Positions 8,943 to 18,301 of a DNA stretch of 64,000 bases are shown piece by piece. Made by a program: the position numbers and the translations under genes. Under the pieces are notes generated by a model. It was given only the letters and a program-made list of their open reading frames with translations, was not told the DNA's origin and did not search any database. This DNA comes from Colwellia psychrerythraea (GTDB lineage: Bacteria > Pseudomonadota > Gammaproteobacteria > Enterobacterales > Alteromonadaceae), in contig NZ_JQEC01000002.1 of NCBI RefSeq assembly GCF_000764185.1, forward strand, positions 248,001 through 312,000, read 5' to 3'. Positions within the stretch are counted from its first letter, which is position 1. Each line of letters begins with the position of its first letter.

Positions 8943-9463
8943 CTAACTTTCTATCTGTAGAGTTAACTCCGCCAGTATAAATTCAACTTACACTGCAGTA
9001 ATATTCTTTACAAAAGTACACTTTAATAACTTACTCATTTAATGTTAATCAAACAACAATTAGTGTAAAAGCTCCAATAAATATCCACTAAACGTTTAAT
9101 TTTATTCAAATTTTCAAGCCATTCAGACAAAACACAAACCTTTACATATATCAATTAAATATATCTTATAGCAAATAGGGTGATAGGTGTTTTTTCAACC
9201 GCAGAGCCTTATTCAGCAACAGGCTGTAAAAAATTAACAAAGCATTAACACCGCAGACAAAGTCTAAATTTGGTTGAAATCTTATCTATTTACTGTCGCT
9301 AACAGAAATAATTTAAATCATTGATTTTAAAGGTTAAATAACGGCTAAATATTGAGCGGTTTATTTTTGTATGCAAATGACGACAGATTGACCTTTGTTT
9401 TTTATGTGTTAGCTTTAAAAGGCGTAACCACTGCAATGTTAAAAAAATGTAAAAGGAATTAAT
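8943..9463. other. 521-bp intergenic region upstream of the chitinase cluster
   Basis: This AT-rich stretch should hold the promoter of the chitinase gene. The start codon at 9464 has AAAAGGAATTA directly upstream as ribosome-binding site. I see no open frame of note, no convincing operator and no terminator hairpin after the CPBP gene. Confidence 0.5.
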
Positions 9464-12400
9464 ATGAAAAATGTAATACTAATAAAAAATGCCTTCAAAT
9501 TAGGGGCAATATCTGTAGCTTTACTCAGTAACACTGTTTACGCGACTACATACGACTGTACTGATTTACCTCAATGGCAAACAGGTCAAGTATCTGTTGC
9601 CGGTCAAATGGTTCAAACAGCTGAACAAGCCTTTAAATCGAACTGGTGGAACAAAACCAACCCAGTTACTCATTCAGGCCAATGGCAAGAATGGCAAAAC
9701 CTCGGCACCTGTGATGATAGCATCACGGATAACATTCCACCTACGGTGGCTATCATCTCACCTGCAAAAAATAGTTCTTTCACTGAAAATGACAGCGTTG
9801 TCTTTTCTGTAGGTGCTGCCGATGAAGATGGTAGCGTGGAAAAAGTTGAGCTGTATTTAGATGATGTAAAGTTAACTATGTTAACCAACTCACCCTATGA
9901 AATCACTTGGTCTGCAGCCTTAGGAAACCATAAGGTAAAAGCCATAGCTTTTGATGATAAAGGCGCACAAACAAGCAGTGAAAGTATTACCTTAACCGTA
10001 ACTGCAAAAGATACACCACCAGTAAATAAAGCGCCCACAGCAATACTTATGGCGAGCTTACCTAGCAAAATTATAATTGGTGATGCAATTACCTTTGAAT
10101 ATTCAGGTACTGATATCGATGGGCAAGTCACAAAATTATCATTACTTGAAAATGATGTGGTAATACATACTATTAATGCTACTTCTGGCAGTTTTGTCTG
10201 GACAGCAACAACTTTAGGCCAGCAAGCTTTTACGGTTGAAGCAACCGATGACAAAGGTGCAACATCTTTAAGTAATGCAATTAACTTTGCCGTAGTTACT
10301 GACGGACAAACGGGTAACGATGCTGATGCTTGTCGACCTGAAGGTTTATACCAAACACCAGGCGTAAACACACCATACTGTACGATTTACGATCAAGATG
10401 GTCGTGAGTTGATGGGCGCAGATCACCCGCGTCGTGTTATTGGTTATTTCACCAGTTGGCGTAACGGAGCAAACGAGCAGCCAAGTTATTTAGTTAATGA
10501 TATTCCCTGGGACAAGGTCACCCATATCAACTACGCTTTTGCTCATGTAGACACTAATCATAAAGTATCAATTGGCGATCCTAATTCACCAAACAACCCT
10601 GCTACCAATATGGAATGGCCAGGTATCGTAGGTGCTGAACTTGATCCTAGCTTGCCATACAAGGGTCACTTCAATCTGCTTAATAAATATAAAAAATTGC
10701 ACCCTAAGGTGAAAACATTGGTTTCTGTGGGTGGTTGGGCAGAAACAGGTGGTCACTTTGATGACACCGGCCGAGTCGCTGATGGTGGTTTTTACACTCT
10801 AACCACTAATGCTGATGGCAGTGTAAATCAAGCAGGTATTTCGGCGTTCAGCGCCAGCGCAGTTGAGTTTATTGAAAAATACGGTTTTGATGGTATTGAT
10901 ATAGATTACGAGTATCCGTCATCAATGGCTGACTCTGGTCATCCAGACGATTTTGTTTTTTCAAATGCTCGTCGAGCACACCTCAATGCTTCCTATCAAG
11001 TATTAATGAAATCACTACGTGAAAGCCTTGATATAGCAGGAGAGATTGCAGGTAAACATTATTTACTTACTATCGCATCACCCTCTTCAGGTTACTTATT
11101 ACGTGGTATGGAAACCTTCCAAGCTACACAATATCTTGATTACGTAAATATCATGTCTTACGACTTGCACGGTGCATGGAATTCACACGTAGGTCACAAT
11201 GCCTCGCTCTTTGATACCGGTTTAGATTCTGAGCTGGCTGCATGGGACGTTTATGGCACCAAAGAGTTTGAAGGCATTGGTTATTTAAATACCGACTGGG
11301 CGGTTAAGTATTTCCGCGGAGGATTATCAGCTGGTCGTATCAATATTGGCATTCCTTATTACACTCGTGGTTTTAAAGATGTTACTGGTGGCACTAATGG
11401 TTTATGGGGCCAAGCGGCTCTCCCTGATCAAGAAAATTGTCCAAAAGGTACTGGTAAAGGCGATAAAAACAACTGTGGTAATGGCGCTATCGGTATAGAT
11501 AACCTTTGGCATGATACTGAGAATGATCGCGAAGTCCCTGCTGGCTCAAATCCACTATGGCATGTCAAAAACTTAGAAAAAGGCATTATTGGTAGTTACT
11601 CAGCTGCTTACGGCCTTGATCCGGTAAATGATGCTAGTGATAAATTAACGGGCACTTATACCCGTCATTATGACAGCGCTGCCATTGCACCTTGGTTATG
11701 GAATGACAGTAAAAAAGTCTTTATCTCTACCGAAGATGAAGAGTCGATGGCAACTAAGGTTGATTACGTGATTAATAACGGCTTAGGCGGTGTAATGTTC
11801 TGGGAACTTGCTGGTGATTTTGCTTATGACGCAGTCAAAGGTGAGTATTTTATGGGCTCAACCATGACCTCTATTGCTTATGATAAATTTAATCAAAGTG
11901 GTACTTCATATGGTATTGATAAAGGTAACAAGACTTTTGTTAAGCCTGCAGAAATGGTTGATGTTAGCTTTATCGCTAAAGACTTCCCAGCGGGAGATGA
12001 TAACTACCCTATCAGTCCAACTTTTGCCTTTACTAACAACTCAGCCATTGATTTTTCAGGCGCTAAAATATCATTTGATGTACCGGTATCAACCTCAGCA
12101 ATATTCAAGTCGAACTGGAATGCGACCAAGAAACTCAAAATGGCTATAGATCACAACGCCTCAAATAGCGCCGGCAATAATATTGGTGGTTTTGAAAATG
12201 ATTTCCATCGTTTTTCAATCACCTTAACCAATGAATGGGGCGGCGTAACAGAGTCATTTAATCCAGGTCAAACGGTGAATGCTCAAGTGATGTATTACAT
12301 GCCAATTAGTGGTCCGGTTAACTTCACTATTGAGAAAGACGGAAAAGTATTTGCCTTCAAAGCTGAATACCCAAATTTACCGGAAGCAACTTCTGGTGGT

Positions 12401-12619
12401 GGCGGTGATGGCGGCGGCGGAAACGACACAACATGTGACGGTATTGATGTTGCTACCTTATCTGTTTATCCAGAGTTCCCTCAAAAAGATTGGCAAGGTA
12501 ATTCTAGCCATGCAAATCAAGGCGATATGGTTGTGCACAATAATGCTGTTTTCAAAGCTAAGTGGTGGAGCAACTCAGAGCCTGGCGGTAGCGACTGGGA
12601 TAGTGTCTGTAATTTATAA
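9464..12619 (+). CDS. Secreted GH18 chitinase with two chitin-binding modules
   Basis: This endo- or processive chitinase of 1051 residues hydrolyses beta-1,4-N-acetylglucosamine polymers outside the cell. Domains in order: signal peptide 1-27 (cleavage after VYA), an N-terminal CBM5/12-like module about 30-84 with the AFKSNWWN aromatic patch, two Ig-like domains about 92-180 and 190-278, a GH18 barrel about 325-800, a ChiC-type domain about 815-970, a Gly-rich linker, and a C-terminal CBM5/12 about 992-1051 (AVFKAKWWSNSEPG). The GH18 motif DGIDIDYE is at 476-483 with Glu483 as catalytic acid; VSVGGWAE supplies the SxGG motif. It is the first gene of a chitin-utilisation run followed by an LPMO and a second chitinase. 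Confidence 0.95.
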   Translation: MKNVILIKNAFKLGAISVALLSNTVYATTYDCTDLPQWQTGQVSVAGQMVQTAEQAFKSNWWNKTNPVTHSGQWQEWQNLGTCDDSITDNIPPTVAIISPAKNSSFTENDSVVFSVGAADEDGSVEKVELYLDDVKLTMLTNSPYEITWSAALGNHKVKAIAFDDKGAQTSSESITLTVTAKDTPPVNKAPTAILMASLPSKIIIGDAITFEYSGTDIDGQVTKLSLLENDVVIHTINATSGSFVWTATTLGQQAFTVEATDDKGATSLSNAINFAVVTDGQTGNDADACRPEGLYQTPGVNTPYCTIYDQDGRELMGADHPRRVIGYFTSWRNGANEQPSYLVNDIPWDKVTHINYAFAHVDTNHKVSIGDPNSPNNPATNMEWPGIVGAELDPSLPYKGHFNLLNKYKKLHPKVKTLVSVGGWAETGGHFDDTGRVADGGFYTLTTNADGSVNQAGISAFSASAVEFIEKYGFDGIDIDYEYPSSMADSGHPDDFVFSNARRAHLNASYQVLMKSLRESLDIAGEIAGKHYLLTIASPSSGYLLRGMETFQATQYLDYVNIMSYDLHGAWNSHVGHNASLFDTGLDSELAAWDVYGTKEFEGIGYLNTDWAVKYFRGGLSAGRINIGIPYYTRGFKDVTGGTNGLWGQAALPDQENCPKGTGKGDKNNCGNGAIGIDNLWHDTENDREVPAGSNPLWHVKNLEKGIIGSYSAAYGLDPVNDASDKLTGTYTRHYDSAAIAPWLWNDSKKVFISTEDEESMATKVDYVINNGLGGVMFWELAGDFAYDAVKGEYFMGSTMTSIAYDKFNQSGTSYGIDKGNKTFVKPAEMVDVSFIAKDFPAGDDNYPISPTFAFTNNSAIDFSGAKISFDVPVSTSAIFKSNWNATKKLKMAIDHNASNSAGNNIGGFENDFHRFSITLTNEWGGVTESFNPGQTVNAQVMYYMPISGPVNFTIEKDGKVFAFKAEYPNLPEATSGGGGDGGGGNDTTCDGIDVATLSVYPEFPQKDWQGNSSHANQGDMVVHNNAVFKAKWWSNSEPGGSDWDSVCNL

Positions 12620-12668
12620 CGCCTGATAAATCTTTTATAAACTAAACCGTTAATTTAACAAAATAAGC

Positions 12669-12696
12669 AGCGATAAATACTTCGGTATTTATCGCT
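12669..12696 (+). promoter_or_regulatory. UUCG-capped 12-bp hairpin next to the LPMO ribosome-binding site
   Basis: AGCGATAAATAC pairs perfectly with GTATTTATCGCT across a TTCG tetraloop. It is followed without a gap by the AGGAGA ribosome-binding sequence of the LPMO gene, 11 bases before its ATG. There is no T-run, so it is not a standard terminator. It could stabilise or delimit processed transcripts or tune translation. Confidence 0.75.
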
Positions 12697-12707
12697 AGGA
12701 GAAAGCT

Positions 12708-14300
12708 ATGTCTAAAAATCATCTAAAAGTTACTTCAATCGCTATGGGTTTAGCACTAACCAGTGTTTTATCTACCATCAGTACGCAAGTTTCTGCCCAT
12801 GGCTATATGTTCAGTCCAATGGCTCGCCAAGCAATTTGTGAACTACAGCAAGGTTATTGGTGGCCGGAAGATGGTTCAAATATCCCCAATGCCGCATGTC
12901 GTGCCGCATACTTAAGCTCTGGTCACTTTCAATTTGTACAACTGCATGAATTTGCAATAAACACCCGCGACTTTACTAATTTAGTTGCCGTAAAAGCCAA
13001 TATACCCGACGGCACTTTGTGTGCAGGTGGTGATGACAAGAAAAAAGGTATGAACCTGCCCTCACCTCACTGGCAGCGTAGTGAAGTAGTCCCTAATACT
13101 AATGGTGACATCAATATAAAATTTCTGGCGACCACACCACATAATCCAAGCTTTTGGCAGTTTTATTTAAGTAATGCAAGTTATGACGGCGACACGATGC
13201 CATTGACTTGGTCAGATATTACTTTGGTGCAGTCACACGCAAATATCGATTTTATCAAAGATGCTGATGACAGACGCTTTTATCAAATGGAAGTCAACAT
13301 TCCTGCGGATAGAGTGGGCGACGCTATTTTATATAGCCGTTGGCAGCGTGATGACGTGGCAGGAGAAGGGTTTTATAACTGTAGTGATATTTCCATAGTA
13401 CGAGATAACGTTCAGCCTGACACCTGGTTTGACGCTGGCTTCTTCTTAAAACAGGGGCAAACAGCAAACGTTGGAGAAACCGTTAGTTTGCGGTTATTCG
13501 ATGCTACAGGCCAGGAGTTAATAAACCAACAGCTCGCGATAACTGAGTTAAATCAAGCAACTTGGCCAAGTGATTTTGCGCAATCGTTAAATCTAGGTTA
13601 CAGCCACCTACTCAATATTGGCGTAGAAAATTCCCAGGGTGATATCACTTTTGATTCAACAAACCTACTCAGTAATGTCACCTATGTCGCCGATAAAGAG
13701 TATACGTTTGTGCTTTCTGTCCAAGCAGTACCAGTAAATACTGCGCCGATAGTCCATGATATCGACAATATTGTTATCACCGAATCTGCTACTGAATCTA
13801 TTCATGTGCATGCCTTTGATGATGAGCAAACTAATTTATCCTTCACTTGGCAAATACCCAATGAGATCTCTTACACAGGAGATGATGCCAATATCACGAT
13901 TACCGCTCCTATGGTTGAAGCAGATACTGACTTCAACCTTAGTGTTGCTGTGTCAGACGGTATGTTAACTACCAGCAAGAGCTTTACTGTCACGGTGAAA
14001 AATAGTGTGGTAGACCCTACCGTCCCATTATGGAACAGCACTACCGCTTATTCGGCTAACGATAAAGTTAGCTATGAAAACAAGGTTTATTCAGCCAAAT
14101 GGTGGAACAAAAACCAAGCGCCGGATAACAGTAATGCTTGGCAACTCGAATCCCCTAACGATGGCGGCACGGCAATTTGGCATGCTCAGAATGAGTATTC
14201 TCAAGGCGCAGTTGTAAGTTATCAACAAGTTAATTATCAAGCTAAATGGTGGACTAAAGGTGAACAACCTGATGTCAGTAATGTTTGGCAAAAACTTTAA
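12708..14300 (+). CDS. gbpA: Secreted AA10 lytic polysaccharide monooxygenase, GbpA-like
   Basis: This copper enzyme oxidatively cleaves crystalline chitin and boosts chitinases. The 530-residue precursor has a signal peptide 1-30 ending VSA, leaving His31 as the mature N-terminus. His31 and His145 (in TTPHNPSFWQF) form the histidine brace expected of AA10. The AA10 domain spans about 31-205, followed by a GbpA domain-2 region about 212-305, an Ig/cadherin-like domain about 345-440, and two CBM5/12 modules about 446-488 (YSAKWWNKNQAP) and 491-530 (YQAKWWTKGEQP). The AA10 plus GbpA-2 order is as in Vibrio GbpA; the paired CBM5/12 tail is shared with the chitinase downstream. Confidence 0.94.
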   Translation: MSKNHLKVTSIAMGLALTSVLSTISTQVSAHGYMFSPMARQAICELQQGYWWPEDGSNIPNAACRAAYLSSGHFQFVQLHEFAINTRDFTNLVAVKANIPDGTLCAGGDDKKKGMNLPSPHWQRSEVVPNTNGDINIKFLATTPHNPSFWQFYLSNASYDGDTMPLTWSDITLVQSHANIDFIKDADDRRFYQMEVNIPADRVGDAILYSRWQRDDVAGEGFYNCSDISIVRDNVQPDTWFDAGFFLKQGQTANVGETVSLRLFDATGQELINQQLAITELNQATWPSDFAQSLNLGYSHLLNIGVENSQGDITFDSTNLLSNVTYVADKEYTFVLSVQAVPVNTAPIVHDIDNIVITESATESIHVHAFDDEQTNLSFTWQIPNEISYTGDDANITITAPMVEADTDFNLSVAVSDGMLTTSKSFTVTVKNSVVDPTVPLWNSTTAYSANDKVSYENKVYSAKWWNKNQAPDNSNAWQLESPNDGGTAIWHAQNEYSQGAVVSYQQVNYQAKWWTKGEQPDVSNVWQKL

Positions 14301-14391
14301 AGCGTTAAGAGAACCAAAAATAAGAATACTTACACAACAATGCTGAACATGCCATTGGTATCAAACAGCAATATTATAATAAGAGGACATT

Positions 14392-17010
14392 ATGAACAAA
14401 AAACTACTCACCATGTGCGCAATAAGTGCTGCACTATCATCACAACACGCTGCTGCAGCACCTGCTGCACCCAGCATTGATTGGACTCCGCAAAACTACT
14501 CTTTTGTAGAAGTAAATCTAGAAGGCCAAGGCTCTTATAAAGATATAGTTAAAGCCAAAGAGCAAGTTAATATCTCTATTAAATGGAACTCTTGGAGCGG
14601 CTCTGGTGGCGATAATTACAAAGTATATTTCGATAATACTATGGTAAATGCAGGCACTTTTGGTGCTGGTACCAAAAGCGGCGTAATTAACTTTCCTTAT
14701 GATCAATCTGGTCGTCATCAAATGACTATCGAATTGTGTGAAGGCACTGTATGTGCAACCAGCGCACAAAAAGAAATAGTCATTGCTGATACCGATGGTG
14801 GTCATTTAGCGCCACTTGCAATGAATATAGATCCAAATAATGGCACTTATCCAACACAAATTGATAATGTGGTGGGTGCTTATTTTGTTGAATGGGGCAT
14901 TTACGGCCGTGGCTACGATGTCAGCCAAATACCAGCCGATAACTTAACCCATTTATTATACGGTTTCATTCCAATTTGTGGCGCTAATGAGTCACTTAAA
15001 GAGATTGAGAATGGCAATAGCTGGCGTGCGTTAGAAAAAGCCTGTGCTGGCTCAGCCGATTATGAAGTCGTTATTCATGATCCGTGGGCAGCAGTCCAAA
15101 AAGCCTTGCCGGGGATTGATTCAAACGATCCTATACGTGGTACTTACGCGCAGTTAATGGCGTTAAAACAACGTAACCCTGATTTAAAAATATTACCTTC
15201 TGTTGGTGGCTGGACTTTATCAGACCCTTTCTACGGTTTTACTCAAAAAGCTAATCGTGATGTCTTTGTCGCTTCCATGAAGAAATTCTTAAAAACATGG
15301 AAATTCTACGACGGCGTTGATATTGACTGGGAATTTCCAGGAGGCAGTGGCGCTTCACCAACATTAGGTGACCCAATTAACGATGGCCCAGCTTATGTTG
15401 CTTTAATGCAAGAGTTGCGCACTATGTTAAATGAGCTAGAAGCAGAAACAGGCCGTGAATATCAGCTTACTTCAGCTATTGGCTCAGGTTATGACAAAAT
15501 TGAAGATGTAGATTATGCTGCAGCGGCACAATTTATGGACTACATTTTCGCCATGACTTATGACTTCTTTGGTGGTTGGAACAACGTTACTGGTCATCAA
15601 ACTGGTTTAAATTGTGGTAGCCATATAAGTGTTGATGAATGTAATGGCACTGGCTTAGATGATAACGGTGAACCACGTAAAGGTCCTGCTTATACCATCA
15701 CTAATGCGATAGATTTATTATTAGCTCAAGGCGTAGCTGCTAAAAAGATTGTTGTTGGTACAGCAATGTATGGTCGTGGTTGGGAAGGTGTTTCACCAGA
15801 TAATACCACTATTTTAGACAATCCAATGACAGCTGATGGTACCGGTAAATTGACTGGTTCTACTGCCCAAGGAGTTTGGGAAGCAGGTATTATTGATTAC
15901 AAAGGCCTTGATCAACATATGGTTGGCGCTGCTGGTACTGGTGTTAATGGTTTTGAAGTTGGCTATGATGAAATGGCTGATGCTGCTTATGTTTGGAATA
16001 AACAATCAGGCACATTAGTAACTTACGATAGCCCTCGCTCTGTTATGGCTAAAGGCCAATATGTTAAAGCCAGTGGTTTAGGTGGTTTATTTGCTTGGGA
16101 AATTGATGCTGATAATGGTGATATCCTTAATGCAATGCACGAAGGTTTAGGTGGTAGTGTTGGTCCAATTAACAAAAAACCTGTTATCTCTTTAGCAAAT
16201 AATTTTTCTGTCGATTCCGCACAAATGATCACTATATCGGCAAGCGCTACGGATGCTGATAATGATGCACTAACCTATAGCTGGACCATTGATAGTGCCT
16301 TAACAACGGGCGTAACTAATGCCGCTGCTGTTGATATTACCGCAAGTACCGTGACAATAAATACGAACTATGTATTAACGCTAACCGTATCAGACGGTAA
16401 AGCAAGTGTTAGTAAATCTACAACATTAACTGTCGTTGCGCCAAGTACGGGTAATACCGCTCCTGTTGTTAACGTTATTAGTGATGTAACGGTAGAAGAA
16501 GCAATGCAAGTGAACATCGCAGTTTCTGCAAGCGATGTTGATAACGACGCACTAACTTACACTTGGCAAGTACCTGCAGGTTTAACCATTACAGGCTCAG
16601 GTGCCAATGTAAGCTTAACTGCTGGGGATGTTACTGCTGATACAAATTATACAGTGAGTGTAAATGTTAGTGATGGCTCTGCCGTTACCTCACAAAGCTT
16701 CACTGTAACAGTAACTAACAAAACTACTGGCGGAACGGGTACTTGGGACAGCAGCAAAATCTATAATACTGGCGATACTGTTGTTTATAACGAAGTAACT
16801 TACAAAGCCAATTGGTGGACTAAAGGTGAACAGCCAGATCAAAGTGGCGCATGGTCGGAAGTAATTCCTGATGATGGTCAAGTGAGGGCATGGCGTGCAG
16901 ATTTAGTTTACAACGGCGGAGATAAAGTATCGCATAATAACGAAACTTATACCGCCAGTTGGTGGACTAAAGGTGAAGAACCTGGTGTTGCTGGTGTTTG
17001 GAAGAAATAA
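14392..17010 (+). CDS. chiA: Secreted GH18 chitinase, ChiA-like
   Basis: This 872-residue chitinase has a signal peptide 1-23, an N-terminal fibronectin-like chitinase-A domain about 24-135, a GH18 barrel about 160-585, two PKD/cadherin-like repeats about 596-690 and 693-780 (each with DADNDALTYSW or DVDNDALTYTW), and two CBM5/12 modules at the C-terminus (YKANWWTKGEQP and YTASWWTKGEEP). The catalytic motif DGVDIDWE lies at 307-314 with Glu314 as acid. The N-terminal domain places it with Serratia-type ChiA. AGAGG ends 6 bases before the start codon. Transcription ends at the hairpin at 17062. Confidence 0.95.
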   Translation: MNKKLLTMCAISAALSSQHAAAAPAAPSIDWTPQNYSFVEVNLEGQGSYKDIVKAKEQVNISIKWNSWSGSGGDNYKVYFDNTMVNAGTFGAGTKSGVINFPYDQSGRHQMTIELCEGTVCATSAQKEIVIADTDGGHLAPLAMNIDPNNGTYPTQIDNVVGAYFVEWGIYGRGYDVSQIPADNLTHLLYGFIPICGANESLKEIENGNSWRALEKACAGSADYEVVIHDPWAAVQKALPGIDSNDPIRGTYAQLMALKQRNPDLKILPSVGGWTLSDPFYGFTQKANRDVFVASMKKFLKTWKFYDGVDIDWEFPGGSGASPTLGDPINDGPAYVALMQELRTMLNELEAETGREYQLTSAIGSGYDKIEDVDYAAAAQFMDYIFAMTYDFFGGWNNVTGHQTGLNCGSHISVDECNGTGLDDNGEPRKGPAYTITNAIDLLLAQGVAAKKIVVGTAMYGRGWEGVSPDNTTILDNPMTADGTGKLTGSTAQGVWEAGIIDYKGLDQHMVGAAGTGVNGFEVGYDEMADAAYVWNKQSGTLVTYDSPRSVMAKGQYVKASGLGGLFAWEIDADNGDILNAMHEGLGGSVGPINKKPVISLANNFSVDSAQMITISASATDADNDALTYSWTIDSALTTGVTNAAAVDITASTVTINTNYVLTLTVSDGKASVSKSTTLTVVAPSTGNTAPVVNVISDVTVEEAMQVNIAVSASDVDNDALTYTWQVPAGLTITGSGANVSLTAGDVTADTNYTVSVNVSDGSAVTSQSFTVTVTNKTTGGTGTWDSSKIYNTGDTVVYNEVTYKANWWTKGEQPDQSGAWSEVIPDDGQVRAWRADLVYNGGDKVSHNNETYTASWWTKGEEPGVAGVWKK

Positions 17011-17061
17011 CAATAACTTAAACATGAATTAAAATAAATTAAGTTAACTTCTTACACTTTT

Positions 17062-17097
17062 GCACCTAGTCTCAGCAATGATTCTAGGTGCTTTTTT
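17062..17097 (+). terminator. Rho-independent terminator after chiA
   Basis: GCACCTAG pairs with CTAGGTGC across a 14-nt loop and is followed by six T residues. It closes the chitin-degradation cluster, 51 bp after the chiA stop codon. Confidence 0.9.
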
Positions 17098-17428
17098 ATG
17101 AGTGTTTATCAAACAATAATGTGTTTAGCCTGTTTAGTTAATCTCTGAGACACAAGCTGTTTAATTGCTTCAATAATTGCGCATTAAATCGATAAAAAAT
17201 ATTGTTATTTACATCAGCTGACTGATAGCAGGTCCAAGTATTATCATTGCCGATAAAACACGTTCATGACACAACTCAGTTAGTATTGTATTAAGATGCA
17301 GTTGATGAGGTTTATTCAAATATTTATTAAGTGAACATACTCAAATATTTTAAATATTTTCAAGACCAAAGTGGAAAAGTCCATTTTGCGGTATAGTGGA
17401 CTTTTAAGATTAAGATGTAGGCTGCAAC
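17098..17428. other. 331-bp intergenic region between chitin and siderophore loci
   Basis: AT-rich and without a convincing open frame. The only structure is the inverted repeat at 17375-17405. I found neither a TAAA-N17-CGTC element nor a good Fur box here, so the PPTase promoter is not identified. Confidence 0.5.
17375..17405 (+). promoter_or_regulatory. Inverted repeat upstream of the PPTase gene
   Basis: AAAAGTCCA and TGGACTTTT form a perfect 9-bp stem around a 13-nt loop and end in TTTT, 23 bp before the PPTase ATG. It could be an attenuator-like terminator or an operator. Confidence 0.5.
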
Positions 17429-18139
17429 ATGTTAAGTTATTCAATTCCCTCTTATATTCAGAATATTTATGAAAAGAAAATCCCTGGATTCCCAGGTATT
17501 TGTTACCAGTGTGATTTTTGTACGAACGGCTACTCAGATTCAAATACAAAACATCTTCTTGATGAGAGCCTTCATGAATCACTCACTCACGCGGTGGCTA
17601 AACGTAAATCTGAATTTGTTGCTGGTAGATATTTAGCACGAAAAGCCTTAATAACATTAGGTTCTAGCAAAGCAACTGTGGGAGTTGGGGCAAATAGAGA
17701 ACCAATATGGCCAGATTATTTTTTAGGTTCATTGAGCCACACTAGTGATTTTGCCATCTGTGCTGTGGCAAATAAAAAAGATGTAGATAGAATTGGTATA
17801 GATGCGGAAAATATTCTTAACCAAAAAGTAGCCAAAGATATTGTTAAAAATATACTTATCGAATCTGAATACAAACTTGTAGGCACATATAACAACCCCG
17901 ATCCCGTCATGTTAACACTTATTTTTTCCGCTAAAGAAAGCCTTTTTAAAGCATTGTATCCGGAGGTGAAGCATTATTTTGATTTTGACACTGCGAAGAT
18001 GAAAGAAATAAATTTTACAACCCGTCAATTTACACTTGAATTAGTCCAGATGCTAGGGCCTAACTTACCTATAGGTACTCGTTTTTATGGTACATTTGAG
18101 TTTAGTGCCGAAAGAGTATTTACAGTGATTACTTGTTGA
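17429..18139 (+). CDS. 4'-phosphopantetheinyl transferase (EntD-like)
   Basis: This enzyme transfers phosphopantetheine from CoA to a conserved Ser of carrier domains and should activate the six carrier domains of the adjacent NRPS/PKS. The 236-residue protein has the EntD/Sfp motifs: KRKSEFVAGRYLAR near residue 55, RIGIDAE near 115 with the Mg-binding Asp and Glu, and FSAKESLFKALYP near 175, corresponding to WxxKEa. Length and motif order fit the EntD subgroup. It is transcribed toward the exporter gene, 162 bp upstream of it. Confidence 0.93.
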   Translation: MLSYSIPSYIQNIYEKKIPGFPGICYQCDFCTNGYSDSNTKHLLDESLHESLTHAVAKRKSEFVAGRYLARKALITLGSSKATVGVGANREPIWPDYFLGSLSHTSDFAICAVANKKDVDRIGIDAENILNQKVAKDIVKNILIESEYKLVGTYNNPDPVMLTLIFSAKESLFKALYPEVKHYFDFDTAKMKEINFTTRQFTLELVQMLGPNLPIGTRFYGTFEFSAERVFTVITC

Positions 18140-18236
18140 AAATTAGTCAATACCATTTACCGAGAATATAACCTACTTTTAACCTTTCTCAACAGCCTAG
18201 TGCAATATCTAATATTAATTTTTAACTAAATTTATA

Positions 18237-18261
18237 TAAACAACCTCTAATCTACTTCGTC
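18237..18261 (+). promoter_or_regulatory. TAAA-N17-CGTC ECF promoter 1 (exporter)
   Basis: TAAA at 18237-18240 and CGTC at 18258-18261 are separated by exactly 17 bp. The CGTC begins 44 bp before the exporter GTG start. It is one of five identical-spacing elements in this locus, matching PvdS/OrbS-type iron-starvation promoters. Confidence 0.8.
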
Positions 18262-18301
18262 TTATTACTATCAATAACATAGAATTTTAACAGGGGTAAG
18301 T

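Noticed and set aside
17240..17265. Partial Fur-like sequence (ATTATCATT) upstream of the PPTase
   Set aside because: Only one half-site matches and it is far from the start, so it is not convincing.
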